A stretch of DNA of 64,000 nucleotides from Endomychus coccineus. Lineage: Eukaryota; Arthropoda; Insecta; Coleoptera; Endomychidae. Within the stretch, counting starts at the first letter, position 1, and each line of letters starts with the position of its first letter. Position numbers and translations under genes: made by a program. Of this stretch, positions 35,207-47,075 are shown piece by piece. Where the stretch lies: NCBI GenBank assembly GCA_958510875.1, contig OY294067.1:32228912-32292911 (forward strand), in the 5' to 3' direction. The notes below the pieces were generated by a model that worked only from the letters and a program-made list of their open reading frames with translations, was not told where the DNA came from and made no database searches.

Positions 35207-36074
35207 TTATTAGTTATTTTATTTAAATCATTATTATACTATCTGGTGATACAATAATTGGCGATGGAGAACATTTATTTGGTGCAATAAGACAAAGTAA
35301 GTAACAATCTATTGTATTATTCTCATCTACTCATAATACATATTTTTGGTGTGAATGGTCCACATTTCCATAAGATTACAGTACATTTTATCGTAATAAA
35401 GTTTAATTTTGGTATCTCTATGTTCCTGGATTCAGATGGAATTCAGAACATTCTCTGTATTCATGCAGTTCTTGAAAAAACATCTATATAAAATATATCG
35501 TTGAACTGTAAAAATTGCTGTAATATTGGTAATTGCGGAACGTGAAAATGTATACTTCCGAAATAGCAACACGAAGCACAGGGTTACCGGACAAACACCT
35601 CATACGCTTATAGAATAAAGCAAACTGAAACCGCAGTGGAAGTTGTTGTACATCTTAAGTATGCAATAAACCTTTAGTGTTTTTGTTACGTTTAGGGTTC
35701 ATTTCACACGTGTCCTCGACCTTAGCTGTTATTTAGAAGCTGTAAAATCCACCGCTCTCTGACTTGTAAACAACTGCAAGACACTTCAATAAAAGAGATC
35801 ATAGAAAGCTGGGTACACGTGGACCACACTGTCGCTGCCACTCTGTCGACAAAGCGTATGCACAAAGGTTTCCTTCAAGTTTGAGTTTATACTTAGATAA
35901 TATACACTTTGGGAGAATTCATCAACGGTAATTCAGTTGTATACAAATAGTGTTCACCAATAAATATGAAGAAACGGAAACAATAATGAAAAGTATTCAT
36001 CTATTATTTTACATAGGCATATAAACTTCGATAGATCTGGCAAAGATTTTGAAATTGGGATCTTAGTCGGTAAA
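35207..36074. other. intergenic, nothing recognised
   Basis: No motif or open frame of note. Confidence 0.4.
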
Positions 36075-36880
36075 AACTCCGATCGACTCCGGGTTTTTTG
36101 CAAAATTTTCTCGAACAGAATTACATCATTCCCGAAAAAAAACCAATATGTGCTGTTCCATTTTTCATAGAGGAATATAGAGGAAAATGGCCAATTTTCA
36201 TGAAAATGGCTAGAAAACTGTACTCAGGGATATTCGAGGTAACAAATCTTTTTAGATTGTTGGAAGATTTATATTCGATCTATGAAGTAACATTCAAATT
36301 GATGTGAAAGAAAAACGCATGGTAATGGAGAAGAGTAAGGAGGGATCACTTTCTATATTGGAATCATATCAAGATCATCTCGGGGAGACGTATACTTTCA
36401 AAACCGTTGTTTGAGCACGTGGCTGTTGAATTTTATTGTGTTTATTGTGTAATTGTGTTTATTGCGTAAACGAAATTTTTTTTAACTCATTACTTTTTGG
36501 AATAATTAATTAATAATTAATTATTCATCCACAAATTAATTTTTTTTACATCCACTTATTACGAATTGTAAGTATTTATATTCTTTTCTATTGTTTCATA
36601 TCAACACAGATATTTTGAAAAAAATTGTTTTCTTAATTTTTTTTTTCATAGATTTCAATTTGCGTTTGGACCTCGTATTACGAGTGGGAATTTTCAGCCA
36701 TTGCTGGCATGATTTCGAAAGTTTAGAAATTCCCTAATTTTTTGGCCATGGAAATTGATCATTTTTCTCTATATTCCTCTATAACAATTGAAAAATGAAA
36801 AAGCACATATCAGTTTTTTTCGGGAATGTTGTAAATCCGTTCAGGAAAATTTTGCAAAAAACCCGGAGTCGATCGGAGTT
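36075..36880. mobile_element. TIR element, AACTCCGATCGACTC family
   Basis: Left end AACTCCGATCGACTCCGGGT and the complementary right end at about 36880. Matching continues inward for roughly 110 bp (TTTTTTGCAAAATTTTC, ATTCCCGAAAAAAA, TAGAGGAATATAGAG). 806 bp with an AT-rich interior and no transposase. It sits directly upstream of a LINE fragment. Target duplication not identified. Confidence 0.7.
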
Positions 36881-36904
36881 GGGCGTAAATTTTCCCAGCT
36901 TTTT

Positions 36905-37345
36905 TGCCAATATGACTCGACTATCTGATAATCTAGTAGAGTTTAATGCAACCAAAGCTCAAGCTTGCGTCTTCTCTGGTAAGGCGGATCCCACAAATCC
37001 TGATATGATGTTAGGTACAACTATTCCTATGAAGTCTTCCATATCCATGCTCGGAATCACCATCAACAGCACCCTCTCATATGAGGTCCATTGCAAAAAC
37101 CGCTTCACAAAAACTTGGTTTTCTACTCCGTGCCAAGAGTTACTTTACATCCCAGCAGCTACTCATAATCTACAAAGCACAGACTCGACCTGTCCTGGAG
37201 TACTGTTCACATGTTTAGAGTTCGGCTCCCAAACATACGCTGAACCTCTTGGATCCTATCCAGAAGATAGGTATTCGTCTGATTGATGATGTCACACTTA
37301 CAAGTTCATTGACCTCTCTAGAACATCGTATATATCCCTATAGAT
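36905..37345 (+). pseudogene. LINE RT C-terminal fragment, sister of 15 kb copy
   Basis: Reads MTRLSDNLVEFNATKAQACVF, LGITINSTLSYEV, then in the +1 frame IAKTASQKLGFLLRAKSYFT and RPVLEYCSHV, stop, SSAPKHTLNLLDPIQK, RLIDDVTLTSSLTSLEHR. Same family as 14763-15520 (minus). A deletion of about 11 bases after TCATATGAGG shifts the frame; the 15 kb copy is intact at that point, so the two died independently. Confidence 0.75.
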
Positions 37346-37754
37346 ATTTCCACGTTCCAGATCTAAATTTTCCATTTTACGCTGAATGAAATCTGCATCA
37401 GATGATTGAAAAGTTTTTTAAATTGAGTTATGTGTAAGTAGATCAAAATCGAGAATAATTGACTGTAGTCGAAAAGTCTTCTTGACTTGTCCGCAAAATA
37501 TGATGTAAAAGTTAGTGAGAAGATTTTCATGTCCTATTTGACAAAAAAAACAATAACAACGGTATATATATATGTTATTATTGTAAATATGCCCTGTGTA
37601 CATCTGAAGAAACAATTTTGCACAATAATTGAATGCTCCATCCATAAGAATGACGTCGCTGTTGCATAAGTTAATTAAATTAGTTTGTGTTGAAAAAATA
37701 ACACAATATTATTACCAGCAAAAATAATTCGTCCTTCATTGTTTTAATCTTTTT
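37346..37754. other. intergenic, nothing recognised
   Basis: AT-rich spacer between the LINE fragment and the inverted PLE pair. Confidence 0.4.
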
Positions 37755-37806
37755 ATATAAAAATTCTCGGGAAATAGGTCACATTAACACTCTGTTTTAA
37801 AATGTT

Positions 37807-37850
37807 CGCCTTTACGCACGTTCCGGTCTCACGACCATCATCAGAAGACT
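37807..37850 (-). ncRNA. hammerhead remnant, GAAA changed to GGAA
   Basis: Core CTGATGA (37844-37838) and stem II intact, but GAAA became GGAA; stem III ACGTGCGT; stem I AGTCTT against AAGGCG partly paired. Likely inactive. Confidence 0.7.
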
Positions 37851-38184
37851 TATTATGTCTGAAACTTGATTACTTGAAACTAATTGTATTACACAAAGCG
37901 TCCAAATCGCACCAATTTCAATTAAAATGGCCACGTCGCCGAAACGAACAGAAACACGAATAAACGAAATTGTAAACCTCGATGCTATAGTAAAATTATC
38001 AAAAATTATCAATTATTGTTTCCAGTAGATTTTTGATAATTTTACTATAGCATTGAGGTTTACAATTTCGTTTAATCGTGTTTCTGTTCGTTTCGGCGAC
38101 GTGGGCATTTTAATTGAAATTGGTGCGATTTGGACGCTTTGTGTAATACAATTAGTTTTAAGTAATCAAGTTTTAGACATAATA

Positions 38185-38228
38185 AGTCTTCTGATGATGG
38201 TCGTGAGACCGAAACGTACGTAAAGACG
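38185..38228 (+). ncRNA. hammerhead ribozyme motif, intact core
   Basis: CTGATGA at 38191-38197, stem II GGTC-GTGA-GACC, GAAA at 38211-38214, stem III ACGTACGT, predicted cleavage after A38222. Stem I AGTCTT (38185-38190) with AAGACG (38223-38228) gives five pairs. It lies opposite the mutated partner at 37807-37850. Confidence 0.8.
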
Positions 38229-38283
38229 AAAATTTTAAAACAGAGTGTTAATGTGACCTGTTTCCCGAGAATTTTTATATAAA

Positions 38284-38739
38284 TTCATACTGGGTCAAGA
38301 ATCTTTATTATTATTGTTTTAATCTCAATTTCGTTGAGTAAAATTTACATATCTTCTTGTGTTTGAGGTAGTTTTGGAAATAATTGAAAACGGTGACGCC
38401 CAATGGAGTTCCTTACGTATGTAACATCTATTCTGGAAATGCCATTGAGTAGTTCAGGAGATTTTTCTACTTCTTTTTGTATAATTTTTGGAGGGATTAT
38501 AGAAATTTGGGTTTTCTAGAATCGGCTAGGTAGGTACTAAATACGAAATAAAGAAAGTTTCCAAATACCATCACACATATTCGGTCGTTGGAATTTCCGT
38601 ACATTCAGTATTTACATTTACATTCAACCATCTGTGTTCATGTGCGGGACTAGAGCACCCCTCCCCCCACTGTTATAATCCTATCAGGTACCGTCTCACT
38701 TCAAGTCCGTCGCTGCAACATAGCCCTGGTTTGTGACGT
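38284..38739. other. intergenic, nothing recognised
   Basis: Spacer before the satellite; a short C-run near 38660. No motif recognised. Confidence 0.4.
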
Positions 38740-41700
38740 CACAATCGAGCGGCCAGGCCTTCTGTATATAGAGGGTATTGACGATACTTGATTCAATCTC
38801 TATGAGGTGTCCAGCCGAGACATGACAAGAAATTTTGTCTCGAAATCGAGACTAGACAGACCTATATCTCGTCTCGCGTCATCACTATCACATGATATGG
38901 TTTCTTATTAGTTCAGGCAAAAGGGATAGACTATGCGGTCGCGGTGGGCGGCCAGGCCTTCTGTGTGTAGAGGGTATTGATGATACTCGATTCAATCTCT
39001 ATGAGGTGTCCCGTCGAGACGTGATAATGGATTTTGCCTTGAAATCGAGACGAGACACACTCTATCTCATCTCGCAACATCAGTATGACCTGAAATACTC
39101 TCTTATTAGTTCAGACAAAAGGGAAAGACTACGCGGTCGCGGTGGGCGGCCAGGCCTTCTGTATATAGAGTGTATTGATGAAACTCGATTCAATATCTAC
39201 GAGGTGTCCAGTCGAGACGTGATAAGGGGTTTTGTCTTGAAATCGAGACGAGACGGACCCTCTATCTCCTCTCGCGTCATCAATATGAGCGAATATGCTC
39301 TCTTATTAGTCCAGGCAAAAGGGATAGACTACGCGATTGCGGTGGGCGGCCAGGCCTTCTTTATAGAGGGTATTGATGATACTCGATTCAATCCCTATGA
39401 GGTGTCCCGTCGAGACGTGACAAGGGGTTTTGTCTCGAAATCGAGACGAGACGGACCCTCTATCTCGTCTCGCGTCATCAGTATAACCTGATATACTCTC
39501 TTAGTTCAGGCAAAACGGATGGACTACGCGGTCGTGGTGGGAGGTCAGGCATTATGTATATAGAGGGTATTGATCATACTCGATTCAATCCCTATGAGGT
39601 GTCCCGTCGAGACGTGATAAGGGATTTTGTCTTGAAATCGAGACGAGACGGACCCTCTATCTCGTCTCGCGTCATCGATATGACCTAATATGCTCTCTTA
39701 TTAGTCCAGACAAAAGGGATAGACTACGCGATTGCGGTGGGCGGCCAGGCCTTCTTTATAGAGGGTATTGATGATACTCGATTCAATCCCTATGAGGTGT
39801 CCCGTCGAGACGTGACAAGGGGTTTTGTCTCGAAATCGAGACGAGACGGACCCTCTATCTCGTCTCGCGTCATCGATATGACCTAATATGCTCTCTTATT
39901 AGTCCAGACAAAAGGGATAGACTACGCGATTGCGGTGGGCGGCCAGGCATTCTTTATAGAGGGTATTGATGATACTCGATTCAATCCCTATGAGGTGTCC
40001 CGTCGAGACGTGACAAGGGGTTTTGTCTCGAAATCGAGACGAGACGGACCCTCTATCTCGTCTCGCGTCATCGATATGACCTAATATGCTCTCTTATTAG
40101 TCCAGACAAAAGGGATAGACTACGCGATTGCGGTGGGCGGCCAGGCATTCTTTATAGAGGGTATTGATGATACTCGATTCAATCCCTATGAGGTGTCCCG
40201 TCGAGACGTGACAAGGGGTTTTGTCTCGAAATCGAGACGATACGGACCCTCTATCTCGTCTCGCGTCATCAATATGACCTAATATGCTCTTTTATTAGTT
40301 CAGGTAAAATGGATAGACTACACGGTCGCGGTGTGAGGTTAGGCCTTCTGTATATAGAGGGTATTGATCATACTCGATTCAATCCCTATGAGGTGTTCCG
40401 TCGAGACGTGATAAGGGGGATTTGTCTTGAAATCGAGACGAGACGGACCCTCTATCTCCTCTCGCGTCATCAATATGAGCGAATATGCTCTCTTATTAGT
40501 GCAGGCAAAAGGGATAGACTACGCGATTGCGGTGGGCGGCCAGGCCTTCTTTATAGAGGGTATTGATGATACTCGATTCAATCCCTATGAGGTGTCCCGT
40601 CGAGACGTGACAAGGGGTTTTGTCTCGAAATCGAGACGAGACGGACCCTCTATCTCGTCTCGCGTCATCAGTATAACCTGATATACTCTCTTAGTTCAGG
40701 CAAAACGGATGGACTACGCGGTCGTGGTGGGAGGTCAGGCATTATGTATATAGAGGGTATTGATCATACTCGATTCAATCCCTATGAGGTGTCCCGTCGA
40801 GACGTGATAAGGGATTTTGTCTTGAAATCGAGACGAGACGGACCCTCTATCTCGTCTCGCGTCATCGATATGACCTAATATGCTCTCTTATTAGTCCAGA
40901 CAAAAGGGATAGACTACGCGATTGCGGTGGGCGGCCAGGCCTTCTTTATAGAGGGTATTGATGATACTCGATTCAATCCCTATGAGGTGTCCCGTCGAGA
41001 CGTGACAAGGGGTTTTGTCTCGAAATCGAGACGAGACGGACCCTCTATCTCGTCTCGCGTCATCGATATGACCTAATATTCTCTCTTATTAGTCCAGACG
41101 AAAGGGATAGACTACGCGATTGCGGTGGGCGGCCAGGCATTCTTTATAGAGGGTATTGATGATACTCGATTCAATCCCTATGAGGTGTCCCGTCGAGACG
41201 TGACAAGGGGTTTTGTCTCGAAATCGAGACGAGACGGACCCTCTATCTCGTCTCGCGTCATCGATATGACCTAATATGCTCTCTTATTAGTCCAGACAAA
41301 AGGGATAGACTACGCGATTGCGGTGGGCGGTCAGGCCTTCTTTATAGAGGGTATTGATGATACTCGATTCAATCCCTATGAGGTGTCCCGTCGAGACGTG
41401 ACAAGGGGTTTTTGTCTCGAAATCGAGACGAGACGGACCCTCTATCTCGTCTCGCGTCATCGATATGACCTAATATGCTCTCTTATTAGTCCAGACAAAA
41501 GGGATAGACTACGCGATTGCGGTGGGCGGCCAGGCATTTTTTATAGAGGGTATTGATGATACTCGATTCAATCCCTATGAGGTGTCCCGTCGAGACGTGA
41601 CAAGGGGTTTTGTCTCGAAATCGAGACGAGACGGACCCTCTATCTCGTCTCGCGTCATCGATATGACCTAATATGCTCTCTTATTAGTCCAGACAAAAGG

Positions 41701-42120
41701 GATAGACTACGCGATTGTGGTGGGAGGCCAGGCCTTCTTTATAGAGGGTATTGATGATAATCGATTCAATCCCTATGAGGTGTCCCGTCGAGACGTGACA
41801 AGGGGTTTTGTCTCGAAATCGAGACGAGACGGAACCTCTATCTCGTCTCGCGTCATCAGTATAACCTGATATACTCTCTTAGTTCAGGCAAAACGGATGG
41901 ACTACGCGGTCGTGGTGGGAGGTCAGGCATTATGTATATAGAGGATACTGACGATACTCGATTCTATCTCTACGAGGTGTCCAGTCGAGACGTGATAAGG
42001 CAATTTGTCTCGAAATCGAGAAAAGACGAGACAGACTCTCTATCTCGTCTCGCGTCATAACTATGACATGATATGTTCTCTTATTAGTTCAGGCAAAAGG
42101 GATAGACTACGCGGTCACAG
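38740..42120 (+). repeat. 198 bp satellite array, about 17 units
   Basis: GG(C/T)CAGGC marks each unit, at 38751, 38950, 39148, 39348, 39543, 39743, 39941, 40139, 40337, 40538, 40733, 40933, 41131, 41329, 41528, 41726 and 41921. Spacing is mostly 198, with variant 195 and 200/201 units. The 195-200-198-198 order occurs twice (from 39348 and from 40538), a higher-order duplication of about 1.2 kb. Each unit carries nested dyads: GTCTCGAAATCGAGAC and CGAGACGAGA...TCTCGTCTCG. Because 198 is divisible by three, long frames such as 38892-39491 appear. I regard these as a by-product, not genes. Edge units are the most diverged. Confidence 0.95.
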
Positions 42121-42124
42121 TGCA

Positions 42125-44335
42125 GGGATCGACCTTTTCGGTCCATTCACTTAGATACCTAGGACAAAGAGGATTTCCGACAAAACTTCAATTGCCGTAC
42201 AATAACTAATTGTGTTGCAATGATACGTAATAAACAACTTTTTATATTTGTCTGTAATAAAATTACTCTCAGAAAATAAAATATTCTAAAATTAGTCAGT
42301 TAGTTGGATATTTCTTGAAGATACAGTTTTAATTTATTTAAGGATGAGAAGAATACGTATCAGAGAAGTGAACGTTTGTTTTTGTCCGTCAACACCGGCA
42401 CAGATTTCCGCGCTTATTAATTCAGGGCCGCGCTCATTTGCTAGCCGGAGATCTCTCTTACTCTCAGTTTACGCTTCAGTTGGGCGCCTTTTCATCGTAA
42501 TTTAATAATATTTAGCAATCCTGTCGGATATTTAGTAAAACACCGACGTCTGACAAAGAGTTTCCAGCTTCTTTAACTTTCTTCAAAACAATATTCTCCT
42601 CTTGAACAAGCCGGAGCCGAATGAATGGGTAAGTTTGTATCGTGCGTTATGAACGGGCCGAGCAAATACCGGGTATTGAAACAGAACGAGTCTGGCTGTG
42701 CATACAAAGAGCAGGTTCTATTGTAATCATCTGTACAACATTTCAAACAAACTCGCGAAATTAAATGCATATTTTATAAGTAGATAGCGACTTCGGGATA
42801 TGACTTCGAGGAATTGTGTAATTTGCCAGAGAACGTATGCCCGGCACCCTCGCAGGAAAGTCACATCAAAGGGATATAAGCCGATTTTAATGATATTGGC
42901 AAGGTTGTTTTGAGGAATTGTTTGGAAGACGCAAGTACAAGACGGATACGGTGATTAGGATTTCTTGGAATTTATTCAATTATTAACCTTTACTCGCCAA
43001 CATTTCTTAATTAGGTCAATCTTTCTTGTATGAGTCCCGCATACGCTATGTCCGAATTGCTCGACGGCCCCAAAAATAGGTCTCGAGATGCTCGATATAG
43101 GAAAGCGCCCCGGTAGTATTTATTAGGAAAAAACTGGAATTATAAAAATTGATTATGAACCACAGACTCATTAAGTAAATTAAATTTGCAAAATATACAT
43201 CTACATACGGATCAAATTTTTGCACTGTAGAAACTCTCTAAAAAATCTAGATGCAGAAGATTTTTTTTCAGAGTGTGATGTTTTCTGATGAAAGAAAATG
43301 TTATTTAGTGCAATAGAAAGAGAATGGTGTTAGACTGGAATCTCTGAATTGCGCACTCCACCGCTAAAATGCAATTAAATTTCCAAACATTTAATACTTT
43401 CAGTTTTAAGATGATATTGAAGTTAACCTCAAAGGACGAAGACAGTCTGATAATGAATGAAATATCATTTCCCAAATCAAACTGATACAGAAAAGAGCAT
43501 GAACATTAAATGATTCAATGCTACTTGAACTCCTCTTTCATTTCGAATTAAGGTATCTTCGATCTGAATTTCAACTTGCTTCTGATTGATTGATATTCAC
43601 AATGATTCTAATCCCTGGCTCTTCTCACTTCATGTGGATTAATGTTATTTATGTCGCTTTACTCTTTAATGATGTCAACGTCTTGCAATACTGAAGAAGC
43701 TATGGCTGGCTCGGCTCTGTCCAAAATAGCATATCGCTCTAGAATTTCCGCCTACATTGGGAGTTTACTCCCTTTTCGAGCGAGAAATAGTTGGAGTAGA
43801 ATCGGACAAGGAAACAGGAAGATCTTGCTTAGGAGTAGATGGAACAGAGCTGTCAGATTCAGTCCCTGTTTTGAGGAAGCGATTTTCGGCAATTTTTGTT
43901 GATGTTCGTAGTGGTTCTTACTTCTATTGTCTAACATCCGATTAGTGATTATAATTTTCCGAAAAGTCAATATAGACAGGAGGAATTCATTCAGATTTCT
44001 TCCACTTTTTTGCAACGGTGTTTCATACAAGGGTATTCCGATTCATTTTTGTTTGGTCTAAAATGGCGAGAATTTACAAGCAAAACGAATTGCGCTACCA
44101 AAAGGAACATGTATAAATCAGTCCTTATCAATGGGACTCTCAGCTAATTTTTGACGTTCGGACAGCAATTAGCACAACATGCTCCTGACGTAATTATTAA
44201 CTCGTTCGAAGCCAATACCCTTTATCCGCTTAGTGCAAAAGTCAGTATGACGTCATTTATAAGAGCGACAGTATCGTTTAGTCGTAATGGCGCCTAACCA
44301 GTATTGAGTACGACAGGGGATAATTACCAGACGCC
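42125..44335. other. intergenic, possibly unique sequence
   Basis: Base composition is more balanced at 42300-42900 than in the flanking element-rich DNA and no repeat copy is seen, so it may be single-copy, possibly regulatory. Opposed frames at 43642-44030 have no domain. About 44225-44330 shares blocks (GTATGACGTCAT, CGTTTAGTC.TAATGGCG, GACAGGGGATAA) with 47400-47510. Confidence 0.35.
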
Positions 44336-44339
44336 TGAT

Positions 44340-45050
44340 CTAACTTGGACCCATCTGTGAACCATACGAGCCCACCTGATGGCAGTAGGGCGAGAGTTTC
44401 GTTGCTCCAATCTCCTCTAGGATGAGGATTTTGTGAGAAGTGAGACGTATATCTGGAATCATGCTATCTTGCCTCATTTCTAGTATGGGTTATTTAGAAA
44501 TTGGCTCACTCAAAATCTCTGAATGTCCACGAGAGTAGTGCATTTTGGTACAATGACCTAGGCTCCTTAACCTAGAGGCCTTGCTCATGGCTTCAGCTTT
44601 TATATATAAGTATAGAGGTAGTAATCCGGCGAGAGCTTCAAGAGCCCTCGTTGGAGCTGACCTCATACCACTCAATATACCTTCGTATGGAAGTCGATGC
44701 AGATGATCCAAGGGGCGCTGGGTATAGTCCTTGATGCCGACCAACATACGATCTCAGCCTAGGTGACCATAGACCTGATTACAGCGGTATATATCAAATA
44801 AAGGATTTTGGCTGTAATCCCCATGTGCTGCTGAAAGCTCACCTGCACACCCAAAATGACGCAGAAGCCTTCCTCACACGATATTCGAAGTGTTCGCGCC
44901 AGGTTAGTTTAGTCTCTAGGATTACTCCCAGAAGGTCCGTATACGATAAGCATAAAATTTTTAATAAGTTTGCTAAACTGTCATCAAGTGCTGTCACATG
45001 TCGAAAATCTTTCATGTTAGGACCATACTGCGTTGACAATCTGCATGCAT
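44340..45050 (-). pseudogene. LINE RT thumb to RNase H fragment
   Basis: Minus strand: LLGVILETKLTWREHFEYRV then RKASASFWVC (near 44950-44840), then LDHLHRLPYEGILSGMRSAP then TRALEALAGLLPLYLYIKAE (near 44700-44600), LRSLGHCTKMHYSRGHSEIL, and a start of RNase H (YGSQMGPS in a shifted frame, expected Y.DGSK). This is the region between RT motif E and RNase H of a Jockey/LOA-like LINE. Frames are broken near 44830 and 44400; about 40-60 residues between the two blocks are missing. Confidence 0.75.
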
Positions 45051-45059
45051 ATGAACTTC

Positions 45060-46043
45060 CAATATGTATGTATAATCATGATATGTTTTTGTAAGATCTT
45101 ATCTAGGTAATTTCAAGAAGACCAAAGTACGTTCAAGGATAGGTTAAGATGAAGACCACATATTATCTCCCACACTTTATAACATTACTACAATTCATAA
45201 AAGTTACATTAAGAATGAGCATCTCCACAAGTTATGTCTTTCCAATTTGGTATGAGCGAAAGATTCATGAAAAGATTAGAAGGAAGTTTCAAACAGAAAC
45301 TTTATGAAGACATAAAAGCGTTTCTCTACCATTCCAACGATCGTAAAATACGCCTGTTAGCATGCAATGTCAAAGTGCGCGTTAGAAGTAAAAAAAAAAT
45401 GCGTCGCGAGTTAAGCAGCATGGAGAATTATCCCACTATTCGCTATTATATAAAGTAGCAGCATTGGAGCGATGTTCGTATTGGCTGCATTCCAACAGGC
45501 TGCACGAAGATCAAGTCAGCCATGGCCCCGGAGAACATTACGATGATGTCAAGAAATATGTTTTCCGAATACTTTATGCGTTATACAGCAGCGTCGGCTC
45601 TTTAAAATTTTCGGACACAAATGCTCCATAAATTGGTTTCGAATTATGTTATGATGTTGTGGTTTCATTATTCCCTCTCTCGCAGACATGCAATTCTTTA
45701 ATGAAATAGTGCATAGACGTTGTTAAGAGCCAAAAATTATAATTGAACAGAATAAATCGCAGAAATTACTAAACAATATGAGCCATTTCTTCCCAAAACA
45801 ATCAGTCTGGCTTTCAAAAGCACATAACTATTCTGGATAAAGCTTTCCTATATTGTATTCCCGCATAATAATTTGTCAGTCAGCAAATATGAATACAAAA
45901 TTCTCTTGTGGATGAATAGGATAGAATAGTATTCATAGGAAGCTCATCTGATACGTACGGTGTATAGTTTCATGTAGAAAGAAGGCCATTTGTCTAGTTA
46001 TCTTTCTATCTTACTATTCCTCATTATTCTTGATCTACGAGAG
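45060..46043. other. intergenic, nothing recognised
   Basis: The 74-codon frame at 45234-45458 is basic, with no recognised domain. Otherwise AT-rich spacer. Confidence 0.35.
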
Positions 46044-47075
46044 TAAGGTGAAAAGTTCCTGAAAAATGAAACAGATGGCGCAACAATCGAAAATCCCATG
46101 TGATATTTGTGTACCATCTTATCTATATCTAGAATGCTTTGCAATTTTCAGACTGATATGTCATTCAGTTCTGTTGTGACACCCATCGAAAGCAAGCCAA
46201 CTTGAAGATTTTTGTAAACATGGAAAAAAGTGAATTTCGTGTCTTGATTAAACATTATTTCCTGCTTGATAAAAACATTACGTAAACCAAAGCAAGTATC
46301 GCTTGTTAAATATTGTGGGAACTCTTCACCATAACCTGATCCTGAAGAACGCCGAACGTTCTGCTCGTCCAATTGAGGTTACAACGCCAGAAATCGTCGA
46401 TAAAATCAATGGTATGATAATGGACGATCGGCGAGATTGCTGAGGCTATGGGCATCTTAACCGAACGGGTACGGAATATTTTGCATAAATTTTTGAATAT
46501 GAGAAAGCTATCTGCCAGATGGGCGTCGCATTGCTCTCTGTTGACAATAAACGCGACGGTGTGACAACTTCAAAGGAGTGTTTGGCAATGTTCAAGCGCA
46601 ATGCGTGCTTTGATAACAGTGGACGATACATGGATCCATCACATCACACTAGAGATCAAAGAACAGTCAAAACAATGGACTTTTCCTGACGAATTGAAGC
46701 CGAAAAACGCCAAAGTGGGTTTATCGGCCAACAAAATCATGGCGACAGTCAGAATGTCAAACATGCGCTACGAATTGGTTCTTCATCCACCATATTTTCC
46801 AGATTTGCCCCTCTGCGATTTATATCTATTTCCAAACTAGAAGAAATGGCTCGGCTTAGAAAGATTTGGCTCCAACGATGAGTCCATCGCTAAAACAAAC
46901 GCCTATTTTGGAAGACTGCCAAAATCGTATTATTTGGAAGGGATCGAAAAATTAGAAAAAGGTTGGACGAAGTGTATCGAGCTACAAGGAGATTATGTTG
47001 AGAAATAAAATGAGTTTTGACCAAGAAATCATTTCTTGTTTCAGCTCAGTTACTTTTCAGCCCATCAACTTCATA
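46044..47075 (+). mobile_element. mariner element, internally deleted
   Basis: Left end GGTGAAAAGTTCCTGA near 46048 and right end, in reverse complement, GCTGAAAAGTAACTGA near 47062 resemble mariner terminal repeats; a TA precedes the left end. The 5' untranslated region matches, on the opposite strand, 63325-63495, so the family has a second fragment here. Exact outer boundaries are uncertain. Confidence 0.7.
46220..47008 (+). pseudogene. mariner transposase, central deletion
   Basis: ATG at 46220 opens MEKSEFRVLIKHYF, typical for mariner. The middle has stops and shifts (near 46290-46400), then IAEAMGILTERVRNILHKFL, then TVDDTWIHHIT, the first catalytic Asp, KEQSKQWTFPDE and KVGLSANKIMATV. 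It then jumps directly to YELVLHPPYFPDLPLCDLY, the third catalytic Asp, and ends KCIELQGDYVEK with TAA at 47006-47008. About 70 residues with the second catalytic Asp are gone, and a TAG follows FPN near 46838. Usual length about 345 codons; here 263. Dead. Confidence 0.85.

Larger units (their letters stand above)
37755..38283. mobile_element. inverted pair of PLE tails (copy F), near-identical arms
   Basis: Arms of about 250 bp (37755-38005 minus-oriented, 38025-38283 plus-oriented) with a spacer of about 20 bases. Both include the GTTCGTTTCGGCGACGTGGG-type segment and a hammerhead. Arms match at most positions, more than copies A and C match each other, so the pair likely arose in one event. 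A hairpin of this length is unusual DNA in itself. Confidence 0.85.

Noticed and set aside
14763..37345. Shared frameshift in both LINE fragments (a TKTWFS reading) as sign of one defective master copy
   Set aside because: The lesions differ on inspection: extra bases near 15310 in one and an 11-base deletion near 37080 in the other; the similar shifted reading is incidental.
38892..41556. Several long Arg-rich open frames (up to 199 codons) as a protein family
   Set aside because: They lie wholly in the 198 bp satellite, whose period is a multiple of three; stops appear where units are 195 or 200 bp. No domain and no start or end logic.
38740..42120. Satellite units as hammerhead carriers (CTATGAGGTGTCC...GAGAC)
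   Set aside because: No CUGANGA in any unit on either strand; GAAA occurs beside a GTCTC stem but the other core half is missing.
38740..42120. CRISPR-like array
   Set aside because: Units are contiguous long repeats without distinct spacers, in eukaryotic DNA.
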